Positions 1-8,096 are shown, counted from the stretch's first letter. The stretch is 64,000 bases of DNA from Alkanindiges illinoisensis (GCF_004377485.1 NZ_SNTY01000005.1:34265-98264); one strand, 5' to 3'. The notes: generated by a model from the sequence alone, not told the origin. Numbers and translations: made by a program.

Positions 1-753
1 GGCTATGCCTCACCCATTGATTTTTATGTTGAAAAACTGGTGGAAGGTATTTCCACACTGGCTGCTGCCTTTGCCGACAAGCCAGTAATTGTGCGTATGT
101 CCGACTTTAAGTCTAATGAATATGCCAACCTGATTGGCGGCAAGCTGTACGAACCGGAAGAAGAAAACCCGATGCTGGGTTTCCGTGGTGCCAGCCGCTA
201 TGTCTCGGATAATTTCCGTGACTGCTTTGAGCTGGAATGCCGTGCGCTGAAAAAAGTACGTGATGAAATGGGCCTGACCAACGTCAAGATCATGATTCCG
301 TTTGTGCGTACTGTAGGTGAAGCTGCTCGTGTGATTGAACTCTTGGCTGCCAATGGCCTGCGCCGTGGTGAAAATGGCCTGGAAATCATCATGATGTGCG
401 AATTGCCAACCAATGCGCTATTGGCTGATAAATTCCTTGAGCATTTTGATGGCTTTTCGATTGGTTCTAACGACTTAACTCAGTTAACCCTTGGTCTGGA
501 TCGTGATTCCGGCATTGTATCGCACCTGTTTGATGAGCGTGATGAAGCGGTAAAAACTTTACTGTCCATGGCAATTCAAGCTTGTAATAAAGCAGGCAAA
601 TATATTGGCATTTGCGGTCAAGGCCCATCTGACCATCCTGATCTGGCGCTATGGCTGATGGAGCAGGGCATTGATTCGGTATCCTTAAATCCGGATTCCG
701 TGCTGGAAACCTGGTTTTTCCTTGCCGAAGATCAGGCCAATAAAGGCGCTTAA
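1..753 (+). CDS. ppsA: Phosphoenolpyruvate synthase, C-terminal part
   Basis: The reading frame is open from the first base, so only the last 250 residues are present and the start lies outside the window. PpsA makes phosphoenolpyruvate from pyruvate and ATP for gluconeogenesis in the cytoplasm. The visible part is the PEP/pyruvate-binding TIM barrel. It shows the conserved [17 protein letters not shown] segment and the [10 protein letters not shown] segment with the active-site cysteine near the end. The ending [11 protein letters not shown] matches the family C-terminus, so the gene is intact at its 3' end. Two inverted repeats follow, one of them a clear terminator. Confidence 0.95.
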   Translation, partial: GYASPIDFYVEKLVEGISTLAAAFADKPVIVRMSDFKSNEYANLIGGKLYEPEEENPMLGFRGASRYVSDNFRDCFELECRALKKVRDEMGLTNVKIMIPFVRTVGEAARVIELLAANGLRRGENGLEIIMMCELPTNALLADKFLEHFDGFSIGSNDLTQLTLGLDRDSGIVSHLFDERDEAVKTLLSMAIQACNKAGKYIGICGQGPSDHPDLALWLMEQGIDSVSLNPDSVLETWFFLAEDQANKGA

Positions 754-859
754 TAGCATTTGCTAATGAGGGGTTGCAACCTTGCTGCTCCGCTTACTCA
801 GGCTTAATCTTATCTAGAGCTTAATCTGGCCTGAGTAAGTTCAAAATTCTTTTCTTAAT

Positions 860-882
860 GACCCATGCCGATGGGTCTTTTT
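860..882 (+). terminator. Rho-independent terminator after ppsA
   Basis: GACCCAT (860-866) and ATGGGTC (871-877) form a 7-bp stem around a 4-base loop and are followed by TTTTT. A second inverted repeat lies just upstream: CTTACTCAGGC at 793-803 against GCCTGAGTAAG at 829-839. The second one may be a processing site or an additional stop signal. Confidence 0.8.
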
Positions 883-928
883 CATTAAAATAACGCAAAG
901 TCACTTTTTAGCTTTAAGGTTTAACACA

Positions 929-1726
929 ATGCAAATTTATCTGGCACGTAACAATGAACAGGCTGGCCCGTATAGTCTGGAACAGGTCAACCAGATGCTC
1001 GCAAGTGGACAAGTGGTGCTCACTGATCTGGCCTGGCATGAAGGCATGAGCGAATGGAAACCCTTAGGTGATCTCACTAATGGTCAATTGGTTTATCAGC
1101 CACACTTCTCGCCATTTCAAAATCAGACAGTTCAAAGTCGATCAGAAGCTACAACGACGTCATCAAGCCAGCAAAATAAAAGTGCATGGGCTAACCATAA
1201 CCAGCCAGCACGCAGCACAGTGGCATTTCAACTGGCTTCTGTGAATAAGCGGGTATTGGCCAAGATTATTGATATTTTATTATTGTGGCTACCCAGCTCT
1301 TTTATTTTTAGCCAGTTTGTTAGCCCTGAATTTATGCGCAAGTATCAGGCAATTGCCGGACAGTCTGTAATGCCTACGCCTACCCAACAGGAGCAAATGC
1401 TGAACCTGCTGGGAACTTTACCATCTACGGCATACTGGGCTGTGGGCATTTATGCCTTACTGTATTTTGCTGGCCAAGCTTTTCTGCTCTACAAAAGTGG
1501 ACAATCGGTGGGCAAAAAAGCCCTGAAAATTAAAATTATTGATGAGCAGAATGGCCAGATTCCGCAACTAACCCGCAGCTTTTTGATTCGCTCTATTGTG
1601 TTTATCATCATTAACTACTTTGCCTTCTTTTTTATCATTATTGATTTTGCTTTTATCTTCTCTGAGCGCCGTCGCACCCTGCATGACCGTCTGGCAAAAA
1701 CATTGGTAGTAGACGCTAATAATTAA
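929..1726 (+). CDS. RDD-family membrane protein with N-terminal GYF_2 domain
   Basis: The 265-residue protein starts with a GYF_2-type (DUF4339) module at about residues 1-50, including the GPYSLEQV and WHEGMSEWKPL segments. A Gln/Ser-rich linker follows to about residue 105. The rest is an RDD domain with about three membrane segments, near residues 115-135, 168-190 and 220-245, and a late RRRTLHDRLAKT motif. The GYF_2-linker-RDD architecture is common in bacteria but its role is unknown; transport or membrane stress is often suggested. It stands alone between the ppsA terminator and nasT. Confidence 0.85.
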   Translation: MQIYLARNNEQAGPYSLEQVNQMLASGQVVLTDLAWHEGMSEWKPLGDLTNGQLVYQPHFSPFQNQTVQSRSEATTTSSSQQNKSAWANHNQPARSTVAFQLASVNKRVLAKIIDILLLWLPSSFIFSQFVSPEFMRKYQAIAGQSVMPTPTQQEQMLNLLGTLPSTAYWAVGIYALLYFAGQAFLLYKSGQSVGKKALKIKIIDEQNGQIPQLTRSFLIRSIVFIIINYFAFFFIIIDFAFIFSERRRTLHDRLAKTLVVDANN

Positions 1727-1981
1727 TCTAAAAACATCATCAATTGCTTTAACGGCATAGTTATTGCTTCTTAAAATCTTATCAATAGGGATAGATTCTG
1801 CTGCTTTTTAAAGTGTGCAGAATAGTCCCTTTTTTGCCAGTCTGGATAAACCTGAATCTTATTACAGGCAATGCCGCCTTAAAATAAATGATGAATTTGA
1901 GCCTGTTTGATTCACCAATGTTGCTGAATCGTGCACTTTTAAGCGCTAGTTACCACTTTGGTGCAGCCAGTTGGAGAAATC

Positions 1982-2575
1982 ATGTCGTTACGCATCATCC
2001 TGATTGATGACGATATTAGTCGTGCTACCTTTTTAACCGAAACGCTGGCTGCTGCCGATTACACGGTGGTTGCCCAGCTTTCCGCACAGGACAATCTTGT
2101 TGAGGTGGTTGAGCGACTGGATGCTGATATTGTGCTGGTTGATATGGATAACCCGGCGCGTGACATGCTGGAAAACTGCGCCCACATGACTGCACGGGCA
2201 CCACATCCCATTGTGCTGTTTACCAAACAATCTGACCCGCAAACCATTCGTGATGCCGTTCGTGCAGGCGTTACTGCCTATATCGTGGATGGCATTGATG
2301 CCCAGCGTCTTAAGCCGATTCTGGATGTGGCGATTGCCCAGTTCAAGGAACACCAGAAACTGCTGGCTGATCTGGATGATACCCGCACACGTCTGGCAGA
2401 TCGCCGTGATATCGACCGGGCAAAAGCTATTTTGATGCGTTTAAAGCAACTGGACGAAAATGCAGCCTATGCCCTACTGCGCAAAAATGCCATGGCCAAG
2501 CGCATCACGCTGGGTGAGGCCGCACGCACTGTACTGGCGGCAGCCGAGCTGCTCGATCATCAGGGAGAACACTAA
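1982..2575 (+). CDS. nasT: NasT-type ANTAR antiterminator, response-regulator-like
   Basis: The product has 197 residues. The N-terminal half is a receiver-like domain (MSLRIILIDDD; the acceptor-region Asp lies in IVLVDMDNP). The C-terminal half is an ANTAR RNA-binding domain (DIDRAKAILMRLKQLDENAA ... ITLGEAARTVL). NasT proteins bind hairpins with six-base loops in nitrate-operon leaders and prevent termination; NasS holds them inactive until nitrate is present. The ATG at 1982 is chosen because GGAG at 1973-1976 sits at good spacing; an in-frame TTG at 1958 is ignored. The stop overlaps the nasS start (TAATG). A matching two-hairpin RNA lies upstream of the nitrate transporter at 8043-8096. 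Confidence 0.93.
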   Translation: MSLRIILIDDDISRATFLTETLAAADYTVVAQLSAQDNLVEVVERLDADIVLVDMDNPARDMLENCAHMTARAPHPIVLFTKQSDPQTIRDAVRAGVTAYIVDGIDAQRLKPILDVAIAQFKEHQKLLADLDDTRTRLADRRDIDRAKAILMRLKQLDENAAYALLRKNAMAKRITLGEAARTVLAAAELLDHQGEH

Positions 2576-3732
2576 TGCAAACAAGCATGCAAGCACTGGA
2601 AAAAACCCAGGTTACTATTGGCTTTATGCCATTGCTGGATTCTGCACCGATTATCTGGGCATGGCATCGTGGTTTTTTTAAGCAATTTGGCCTTGAGGTC
2701 AGTTTGGCCAAGGAAGTGTCGTGGGCCAGTTTGCGCGATCGGTTGGCCTATGGTGCACTGGATGCTGCCCAATGTCTGGCACCCATGATTCTGGCAGCTA
2801 ATCTGGGTGCTGATCAGGTTGGCGTGCCTTTTGTTAGTGCGCTGACCCTGTCTGAAAACTGGGCTGCAATTAGTATTTCATCACAGCTTGCCCAGCAACT
2901 GGATATAGACTTTCAACACCACACTCCGCGTGAAATTGCACAGGCATTGCAGCAACTGGTTCAGCAGGGCCAGACGCTTAAACTGGCACATGTGTTCCAG
3001 TTTTCATTGCATCACTATCTATTGCGTGAATGGTTATCGCTCGCTGATCTGGATGAAAAATCCATAGAGTTTTGCACCGTACCGCCTGCACAAATGGTTA
3101 ATCATCTGCAAACTGGTCGTATTGATGGCTTTTGTGTGGGTGAACCATGGAACACGGCAGCCGTATCATCTGGTATTGGACAGGTGGTGACCAATGCACA
3201 AGCCATCTGGCCACATGGTGCAGACAAGGTACTGGGCGTCACGCAAGCATGGGCACAGCGCTATCCCAATACCCATCGTGCGTTGGTTGCGGCGATATTA
3301 AAGGCACAGCATGAGCTTGCTACCCAGACGTATTATGCCGAACTTATTCAAATACTTGAGCAGCTCAATGTGCTGGAACTTCCAGAAAGCTGGCTTAATG
3401 CAGCACTGGATGGCTTTAGTGCCGGAAATCCGGCGCGCTTCCTGACCGGTTTGAATGCACGGCCCAAGCCTTCAGATTATGCCTGGGTGAGCCTGCAAAT
3501 TATTCGCTGGCAACAGTGGCAGCAACCCATTGATCTGGCTACTTTGTCGCAACAATCCTGTGACATGGGATGCTTTGATGAAGCTTATGCGCTTTTGAGC
3601 CAGCAGGAAAAAATGCCTGAACAGTTAAGCCTGTCCAGCCTGCCAAAACATACCATTGATATCCGGCAGGCAGTTAGTTACCTCATCAGCAAAGGCTGGA
3701 CTTCTCAGGCTGCTGAAAAAATATTGTTGTGA
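2575..3732 (+). CDS. nasS: NasS-type nitrate sensor, NrtA/CmpA-like binding protein
   Basis: This 385-residue protein belongs to the ABC substrate-binding family of NrtA and CmpA. It has no signal peptide, as expected for cytoplasmic NasS. Supporting segments are TIGFMPLLDSAPIIWAWHRG at the start, the DAAQCLAPMILAANLG region, and GRIDGFCVGEPWN in the middle. NasS binds nitrate or nitrite and sequesters NasT when ligand is absent. Its start codon overlaps the nasT stop, so the two are translationally coupled. Confidence 0.92.
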   Translation: MQTSMQALEKTQVTIGFMPLLDSAPIIWAWHRGFFKQFGLEVSLAKEVSWASLRDRLAYGALDAAQCLAPMILAANLGADQVGVPFVSALTLSENWAAISISSQLAQQLDIDFQHHTPREIAQALQQLVQQGQTLKLAHVFQFSLHHYLLREWLSLADLDEKSIEFCTVPPAQMVNHLQTGRIDGFCVGEPWNTAAVSSGIGQVVTNAQAIWPHGADKVLGVTQAWAQRYPNTHRALVAAILKAQHELATQTYYAELIQILEQLNVLELPESWLNAALDGFSAGNPARFLTGLNARPKPSDYAWVSLQIIRWQQWQQPIDLATLSQQSCDMGCFDEAYALLSQQEKMPEQLSLSSLPKHTIDIRQAVSYLISKGWTSQAAEKILL

Positions 3733-3823
3733 TAATCTTGACCTGATAACAAAGAAAGTATTGTCTATTGTTAACTTCACTTGTTTAATTTCCCAACATT
3801 TAATCTATAAACAGAGTAAATCA

Positions 3824-4837
3824 ATGAAATTATTAAAAACATCACTTGCCTTAACGCTGGTTGGGTTAAGTAGCTGGGGACAAGCGGTAACCCCATTAAA
3901 TCCACAACAAACCAATAATCCGCCCTTGGCCACCAAACAAGTGGCTGGTTTTTATCATCTTCCATTGGGTCGTTTTCAGGTGACTGCCCTTTATGATGGT
4001 TATGTGAACTTGCCAACCACTATTTTTAAGGGTGAAAAACCTGCCACACTGGAAAATTTATTAACCTCCGGCTATGTTGATTACAAGAACGGTATTCAGA
4101 CCTCAGTGAACGCATATCTGGTCAATACAGGTTCGCATCTGGTACTGATTGATAGTGGAGCTGCCAAGTGTTTTGGTAATACTTTGGGGTCTATTGAAGA
4201 AAATATTCAAGCTGCCGGTTATCGTCCAGACCAGATTGATACTGTCTTACTAACGCATTTACACCCTGATCATGCGTGTGGCATTAGTCCTGTTGAAGGG
4301 CAAAAAGCATTTAAAAATGCGACTGTCTATGTCAATAAACTGGAAGCTGACTTCTGGTTAAATCCGGCAAACCTGCAAAAATATCCTGCAGCAAAACAGG
4401 CGATGTTTAAGGATGCCTTTGCAACTACTGCTCGCCTGCTCAAGCCGTACCAGGACAGCCAGCAATATAAAACCTATCAGGCTGGCGATACAATTATTGA
4501 TGGGATTAAAGTTATTCCTACCTATGGGCATACCGTAGGACATACCAGCTATCTGGTCGAGTCTGGTCAGCAGCAATTAGTGGTACTTGGCGATGTGGTA
4601 CATAATCACAGTTTGCAGTTCCAGCGCCCTGATATCAATCTGGATTTTGACTTTGATGCCAAACAGGCCATTCAAATTCGCCAGCAACAATTTGGTGAAG
4701 CGGCTAAATCAGGTCGTCTGGTTGCTGGTGCACACCTGCCATTTCCGGGTATTGGCCACATTCGTCAGCTTGGCAAAAACCGCTTTGAATGGCTGCCAGT
4801 TGACTACAATCCGGTGCTAAAACCTGCCCAGCCTTAA
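3824..4837 (+). CDS. Secreted metallo-beta-lactamase-fold hydrolase
   Basis: The 337-residue product begins with a signal peptide (MKLLKTSLALTLVGLSSWG, likely cleaved after QAV). The MBL fold shows the HLHPDHACG metal motif near residue 145, a later GHTVGHTSY histidine and LGDVVHNHSLQF, so both metal sites look complete. The frame is open further upstream, to 3656 inside nasS, but the ATG at 3824 begins the signal peptide and is preferred. Substrate is unknown; relatives include periplasmic lactonase-like enzymes. It follows nasS by 91 bases and converges on modC. A direct role in nitrate use is not evident. Confidence 0.82.
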   Translation: MKLLKTSLALTLVGLSSWGQAVTPLNPQQTNNPPLATKQVAGFYHLPLGRFQVTALYDGYVNLPTTIFKGEKPATLENLLTSGYVDYKNGIQTSVNAYLVNTGSHLVLIDSGAAKCFGNTLGSIEENIQAAGYRPDQIDTVLLTHLHPDHACGISPVEGQKAFKNATVYVNKLEADFWLNPANLQKYPAAKQAMFKDAFATTARLLKPYQDSQQYKTYQAGDTIIDGIKVIPTYGHTVGHTSYLVESGQQQLVVLGDVVHNHSLQFQRPDINLDFDFDAKQAIQIRQQQFGEAAKSGRLVAGAHLPFPGIGHIRQLGKNRFEWLPVDYNPVLKPAQP

Positions 4838-4866
4838 CATTACAAAGCAGCCATACAAATACACGC

Positions 4867-5511
4867 TCAAGGTAAATGAATCAGTTTGCCTTGGGCCATG
4901 TGCAGAATATCTGCCTGTAGGTATTCCAGTTCCTGTGGTTGATGGGTCACATAAATCATAGGAATCTGGATTTCATCACGGATACGGGCAAAAAATGGTA
5001 AAATTTGCTGTTTAAGCCGTGTATCCAGTGCGGATAAAGGCTCATCCAGCAGCAGTAATCTGGGTGAATACAATAAGGCACGCCCTAACGCCACCCGTTG
5101 TGCCTCTCCACCCGATAGCTGGGTAATCCGTCGTTCAATCAGGGCATCAATGTCCAGCAGCGCTACAATTTGCGCTAGCTCAAAGCGCCGCTGCGCAGGT
5201 TTTAAATACCGATAGCCATACAGCAGGTTTTGTCGTACGTTTAAATGCGGAAACAACTGCCCATCCTGAAAAACCAGCCCTACATGGCGCTGATAACTGG
5301 GAGTATACTGCCGGGTCTGGCTATCAAAAAAAACTTGCTCATTAAACTCAATACGGCCTTGCTGGGGCTTTAGCAAACCAGCCAATACCTTAAGCAAGGT
5401 ACTTTTTCCTGAACCTGAAGTACCCAGAATTCCAGTCACCTGCGCCTGCGTTTGCAGTGCAATATTGAGCTCAAATTGCCCGCGCCGATAGCTAAGATCA
5501 CAACTGAGCAC
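4867..5511 (-). CDS. modC: Molybdate ABC transporter ATPase, short form
   Basis: The 214-residue ATPase has Walker A (GTSGSGKST), the signature LSGGEAQRVALGRA, Walker B (LLLLDEPLSALD) and the switch histidine (YVTHQ). It powers molybdate import with ModB and ModA. The protein stops straight after the ATPase domain. E. coli ModC is about 350 residues because it carries a C-terminal molybdate-binding TOBE/MOP domain, which is missing here. The start overlaps modB by 14 bases. The mod assignment rests on the neighbouring modB, modA and modE. Confidence 0.9.
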   Translation of the reverse strand: MLSCDLSYRRGQFELNIALQTQAQVTGILGTSGSGKSTLLKVLAGLLKPQQGRIEFNEQVFFDSQTRQYTPSYQRHVGLVFQDGQLFPHLNVRQNLLYGYRYLKPAQRRFELAQIVALLDIDALIERRITQLSGGEAQRVALGRALLYSPRLLLLDEPLSALDTRLKQQILPFFARIRDEIQIPMIYVTHQPQELEYLQADILHMAQGKLIHLP

Positions 5512-6232
5512 GGGACAGATATCCTATTTTTTGCTGATAGCGCTGGGTAATCCAGTAATTGGCCAATAAGGCAGCAAACGCCAGCAGCATGGATAACACC
5601 ACAAGCCGCGCGGCGGCTGCCTCTCCGCCCGGTTGCTGAATAAATGAATAGATTGCCAGCGGAATAGTGCGAGTTTCACCGGGGATATTGCCGACAAACG
5701 TCATGGTTGCACCAAATTCGCCCAAACTGCGGCTAAAGCACAAAATGCTCCCAATTAAAATACCCGAACTGGCAAGTGGCAGGCTAATGGTTAAAAATAC
5801 CTGCCACGGTTTTGCCCCCAGCGTTGCCGCAGCTTGCTCCAGCCGGTGATCCACCATTTGAAACGCCAGCTTGATGGGCTGCACCATAAGTGGAAACGCC
5901 ATAATAATTGACGCCAGTACTGCCCCTTTCCAGTTAAAGGCCAGCTGAATATCAAACCATTGCTGCAAATAGCGGCCAATAAATCCCTGTGTGCCAAAAG
6001 CCACCAGCAATAAATAACCGAGCACCACTGGTGGTAGCACCATTGGGAGTTGCAGGGCCGCTTCGACAATAAACTTGCCGCGAAATTGATGTCGTGCCAG
6101 CGTCCATGCCAGCAGCATGGCCAATGGCAAACTAACCAGCGTGGCAAACAGTGCAATTTTGGCAGACAGATATAGCGCACTAAGTTCTTCGGGACTAAGT
6201 AAGCTAGAGTTTGCTAAATCAAGACTTAGCAT
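5498..6232 (-). CDS. modB: Molybdate ABC transporter permease
   Basis: A 244-residue inner-membrane protein with about five or six membrane segments. The EAA-type loop is seen in LEQAAATLGAKPWQVFLTIS. SLGEFGATMTFVGNIPGETR is typical of ModB. It lies between modA and modC on the reverse strand and overlaps modC, as expected for an operon. Confidence 0.93.
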   Translation of the reverse strand: MLSLDLANSSLLSPEELSALYLSAKIALFATLVSLPLAMLLAWTLARHQFRGKFIVEAALQLPMVLPPVVLGYLLLVAFGTQGFIGRYLQQWFDIQLAFNWKGAVLASIIMAFPLMVQPIKLAFQMVDHRLEQAAATLGAKPWQVFLTISLPLASSGILIGSILCFSRSLGEFGATMTFVGNIPGETRTIPLAIYSFIQQPGGEAAAARLVVLSMLLAFAALLANYWITQRYQQKIGYLSRAQL

Positions 6233-6281
6233 AGATATGCCATAAATTTTGCAAAAGACATTGGATGATCAGGATAGTTTA

Positions 6282-7052
6282 TCACTTGAGTGAAAAGCCG
6301 TAGTGCTGGAATGTTGCCCGTGCTGAGGGGCTGCTTTTCAGGTAATTCAGGAATTTTTGTGCCTCACGGTTGGGTTGCCCCTGAATGGTTAACGCCACAG
6401 GATAAACAATCGGCTGATGGGAGCTTGAAGGTAAAACACCTACCACACTCACCTTATTGCTAATTTTGGCATCGGTTGCATACACAATGCCTGCAGCACA
6501 TTCGCCGCGTTCTACAAATGCCAGTGCACCGCGTACATCATCGGTTTCCACAATGCGTCCTTTTAACTGATTCAACCAGTTTAACTTAATCAGACTTTGC
6601 TTGGCATAAATTCCGGCAGGCACAGATTCCAGTTGTCCGGTGCATAACTGACCCTTAAATGCCTGATCAAACTTGAAACCAGGTTGTGCTTTGAATGCAA
6701 AACTGCGCCCTTTTGGTGCAATCACCACAAGCTGGTTGCTCAATAAGCTCATCGGTTGATTGGCAGCAATCCTGTTTTTATCAACCAGATAACTCATCCA
6801 TTTTTCATCGGCAGAAAAGAAAAGATCGGCGGGTGCACCTGCTTCTACCTGTTTGGCCAGCATGGAAGACGCACCAAACACTGGCGTCACTGTAGTTTTG
6901 GGATTGGCTTTTTCAAATTGTTTTGCAATATCGCCAATGGCATTGGTCAGGCTGGCTGCTGCATAAATCTTGATATCCTCAGCTTGAGCTAGACCGAAAA
7001 AACTACTAGCCAGAACAAGACTGATTACAACTAATGGATTGAACTTATTCAT
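6282..7052 (-). CDS. modA: Periplasmic molybdate-binding protein
   Basis: A 256-residue exported protein with a signal peptide ending near GLAQA. The mature part starts EDIKIYAAASLTNAIGDIA, the standard ModA opening. Other family segments are VFGASSMLAKQVEAGAPADL and GECAAGIVYATDA. It delivers molybdate to ModBC. The upstream gap of 386 bases holds a repeat array and a ModE-like operator with promoter, described separately. Confidence 0.95.
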   Translation of the reverse strand: MNKFNPLVVISLVLASSFFGLAQAEDIKIYAAASLTNAIGDIAKQFEKANPKTTVTPVFGASSMLAKQVEAGAPADLFFSADEKWMSYLVDKNRIAANQPMSLLSNQLVVIAPKGRSFAFKAQPGFKFDQAFKGQLCTGQLESVPAGIYAKQSLIKLNWLNQLKGRIVETDDVRGALAFVERGECAAGIVYATDAKISNKVSVVGVLPSSSHQPIVYPVALTIQGQPNREAQKFLNYLKSSPSARATFQHYGFSLK

Positions 7053-7150
7053 AATTCTCTCGTGAATTAAGCTAATGCTAAAGGCTATATTTTGAGGTGA
7101 TTACAACTTGAACAATAGGTTCAGACACCGTTGGTTCAATCGGTTGGTGC

Positions 7151-7273
7151 CCTTCGACAGGCTCAGGAAACGTGTCGAACCATCCTTCGGCACGCTCAGG
7201 AACCGTCCTTCGGCAAGCTCAGGAACCGTCCTTCGGCAAGCTCAAGCATCATGGTTGGTGAGCCTGTCGAACC
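7151..7273. repeat. Array of CCTTCGrCAnGCTCAGG-type repeats with an inverted copy
   Basis: Three copies of a 23-base unit start at 7184, 7207 and 7230 (CCTTCGGCAAGCTCAGGAA followed by CCGT, with small changes). A related copy, CCTTCGACAGGCTCAGGAA, starts at 7151. An opposite-facing relative, GGTTGGTGAGCCTGTCGAAC, lies at 7253-7272. Such TTCGACAAGCTCAGG-like sequences are known as dispersed intergenic repeats in many bacterial genomes. The array is extragenic and sits between the predicted modA promoter and modA. It does not encode a plausible protein. Confidence 0.85.
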
Positions 7274-7357
7274 ATGTCGAAACCAGACTTTTAAAAGAAA
7301 TCTGATTATCCAGAATCCTGAATTTTTACCAGCAAGAATGCTTTAACAGTTAGTTTT

Positions 7358-7381
7358 CGTCATATCTGCAAGAATATAACG
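7358..7381 (-). promoter_or_regulatory. ModE-like operator
   Basis: The left arm CGTCATAT (7358-7365) and right arm ATATAACG (7374-7381) are inverted copies with one mismatch, separated by 8 bases. Arm sequence and total length of 24 resemble the E. coli ModE box (CGTTATAT...ATATAACG). It overlaps the expected transcription start of the promoter at 7388-7416, the arrangement known for E. coli modA. A modE gene lies next to it. Confidence 0.6.
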
Positions 7382-7387
7382 CTTTTT

Positions 7388-7416
7388 AAAATAGACATAT
7401 TATTTTGATTTCACAA
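7388..7416 (-). promoter_or_regulatory. Sigma-70-type promoter for modABC
   Basis: On the reverse strand, TTGTGA (7411-7416) and TATTTT (7388-7393) are separated by 17 bases. The transcription start would fall about 7 bases further on, at the edge of the ModE-like operator. If used, the modA leader would be about 325 bases and would contain the repeat array. Confidence 0.45.
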
Positions 7417-7438
7417 CTATTATTTTATTAAAAAACTA

Positions 7439-7837
7439 TTAAGGCTTTAATAAGGCCTTCCATTGTTGCTGGTAACTTGTACTTTGCTCTAATAGTTCCT
7501 GTTCCATTTTGCGAAATAAGGCCAGCACCTGTAAGCCATTCTGGGTGAGCACTGCCCCACCGCCCTGATTGCCGCCCGTCTGTGTTTCCACCAATGGCGC
7601 TGCAAAACAGCCATTCATGGTATCCACCAGTTGCCATGCGCGCCGGTAGCTCATTCCCATTTGTTTGGCAGCCTGCGAAATTGATCCTGTTTGGGCAATG
7701 GCTTCCAGTAGATCAGCCTTGCCGGGGCCAAAGGCAATCTTGTCATGATGCAGCAGGCGCAAGCGTACGGCAATCTCAGCAAGGTGCATTGGATTTGTAG
7801 GGATTGCGTTTGCAGAATTCGTAGAATTAGTCGCCAT
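7439..7837 (-). CDS. modE: ModE-type regulator, DNA-binding domain only
   Basis: The 132-residue protein matches the N-terminal winged helix of ModE: LLEAIAQTGSISQAAKQMGM, then SYRRAWQLVDTMN and TQTGGNQGGGAVLT. ModE represses molybdate uptake genes when molybdate is plentiful. E. coli ModE is about 260 residues and binds molybdate through a C-terminal di-MOP domain, which is absent here; the protein ends soon after the dimerisation helix. It lies upstream of modABC on the same strand and is divergent from the nitrate transporter gene. An internal Met (MHLAEIAV) is an alternative start. Confidence 0.88.
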   Translation of the reverse strand: MATNSTNSANAIPTNPMHLAEIAVRLRLLHHDKIAFGPGKADLLEAIAQTGSISQAAKQMGMSYRRAWQLVDTMNGCFAAPLVETQTGGNQGGGAVLTQNGLQVLALFRKMEQELLEQSTSYQQQWKALLKP

Positions 7838-7880
7838 ACTTGGTTTTTAACTCCTGAGCTTATTTCCAATGCGAATGCCT

Positions 7881-7897
7881 CGCACCAGTTAGATGCA
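7881..7897 (+). promoter_or_regulatory. Possible NtrC binding site
   Basis: CGCACC-N5-GATGCA matches the NtrC dyad consensus TGCACY-N5-GGTGCA at 5 of 6 positions in each half. An overlapping TGCACC half-site starts at 7894, and a TTGTAGTG direct repeat follows at about 7902 and 7915. The site is about 150 bases upstream of the start expected from the sigma-54 promoter at 8016, a usual enhancer distance. Confidence 0.45.
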
Positions 7898-8015
7898 CCA
7901 TTGTAGTGATTTATTGTAGTGCATCTGTTTAATAATACCTGAACAAAACTAGCGTTTAAAATTCTCCTGATTAATAATTAATAAATTTATCAATTAAATC
8001 AAATAATTATTATTT

Positions 8016-8031
8016 TGGCACAGCTATTGCT
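8016..8031 (+). promoter_or_regulatory. Sigma-54 (RpoN) promoter of the nitrate assimilation operon
   Basis: TGGCAC-N5-TTGCT is a near-perfect -24/-12 element. The GG at 8017-8018 and the GC at 8029-8030 are 10 bases apart, as required. Transcription should start near 8042, directly before the first ANTAR hairpin. This fits nitrogen-starvation control of the transporter and reductase genes. Confidence 0.85.
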
Positions 8032-8042
8032 TAGCTAATAGC

Positions 8043-8096
8043 AACATGATCAGCGTTGAGCATGTTAAAGAATTTTTTGCGGTCAACGACGCCCGC
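8043..8096 (+). promoter_or_regulatory. Two-hairpin ANTAR (NasT) target RNA in the leader
   Basis: Hairpin 1 spans 8043-8066. AACATG pairs with CATGTT, followed by an A-G mismatch and a TC/GA pair, closing the six-base loop AGCGTT. Hairpin 2 spans 8079-8096. GCGG pairs with CCGC, with one T-C mismatch and a C-G closing pair, around the six-base loop AACGAC. Both loops have A at position 1 and G at position 4, the known signature bound by ANTAR proteins in eut and nas leaders. The matching ANTAR protein NasT is encoded 6 kb upstream. I see no strong GC-rich terminator with a U-tract; only weak stems, such as TTTCAAT/ATTGAAA at about 8113-8130, lie before the start codon. Confidence 0.75.

Noticed and set aside
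1950..1980. Sigma-54 promoter before nasT
   Set aside because: TGGTGC-like bases are present but the second GC is not at the required spacing.
1958..1981. In-frame TTG start that would extend nasT by 8 residues
   Set aside because: The ATG at 1982 has GGAG at 5-base spacing and begins the receiver domain directly.
7151..7273. CRISPR-like array
   Set aside because: The 23-base copies are back to back with no unique spacers and no cas genes are present.
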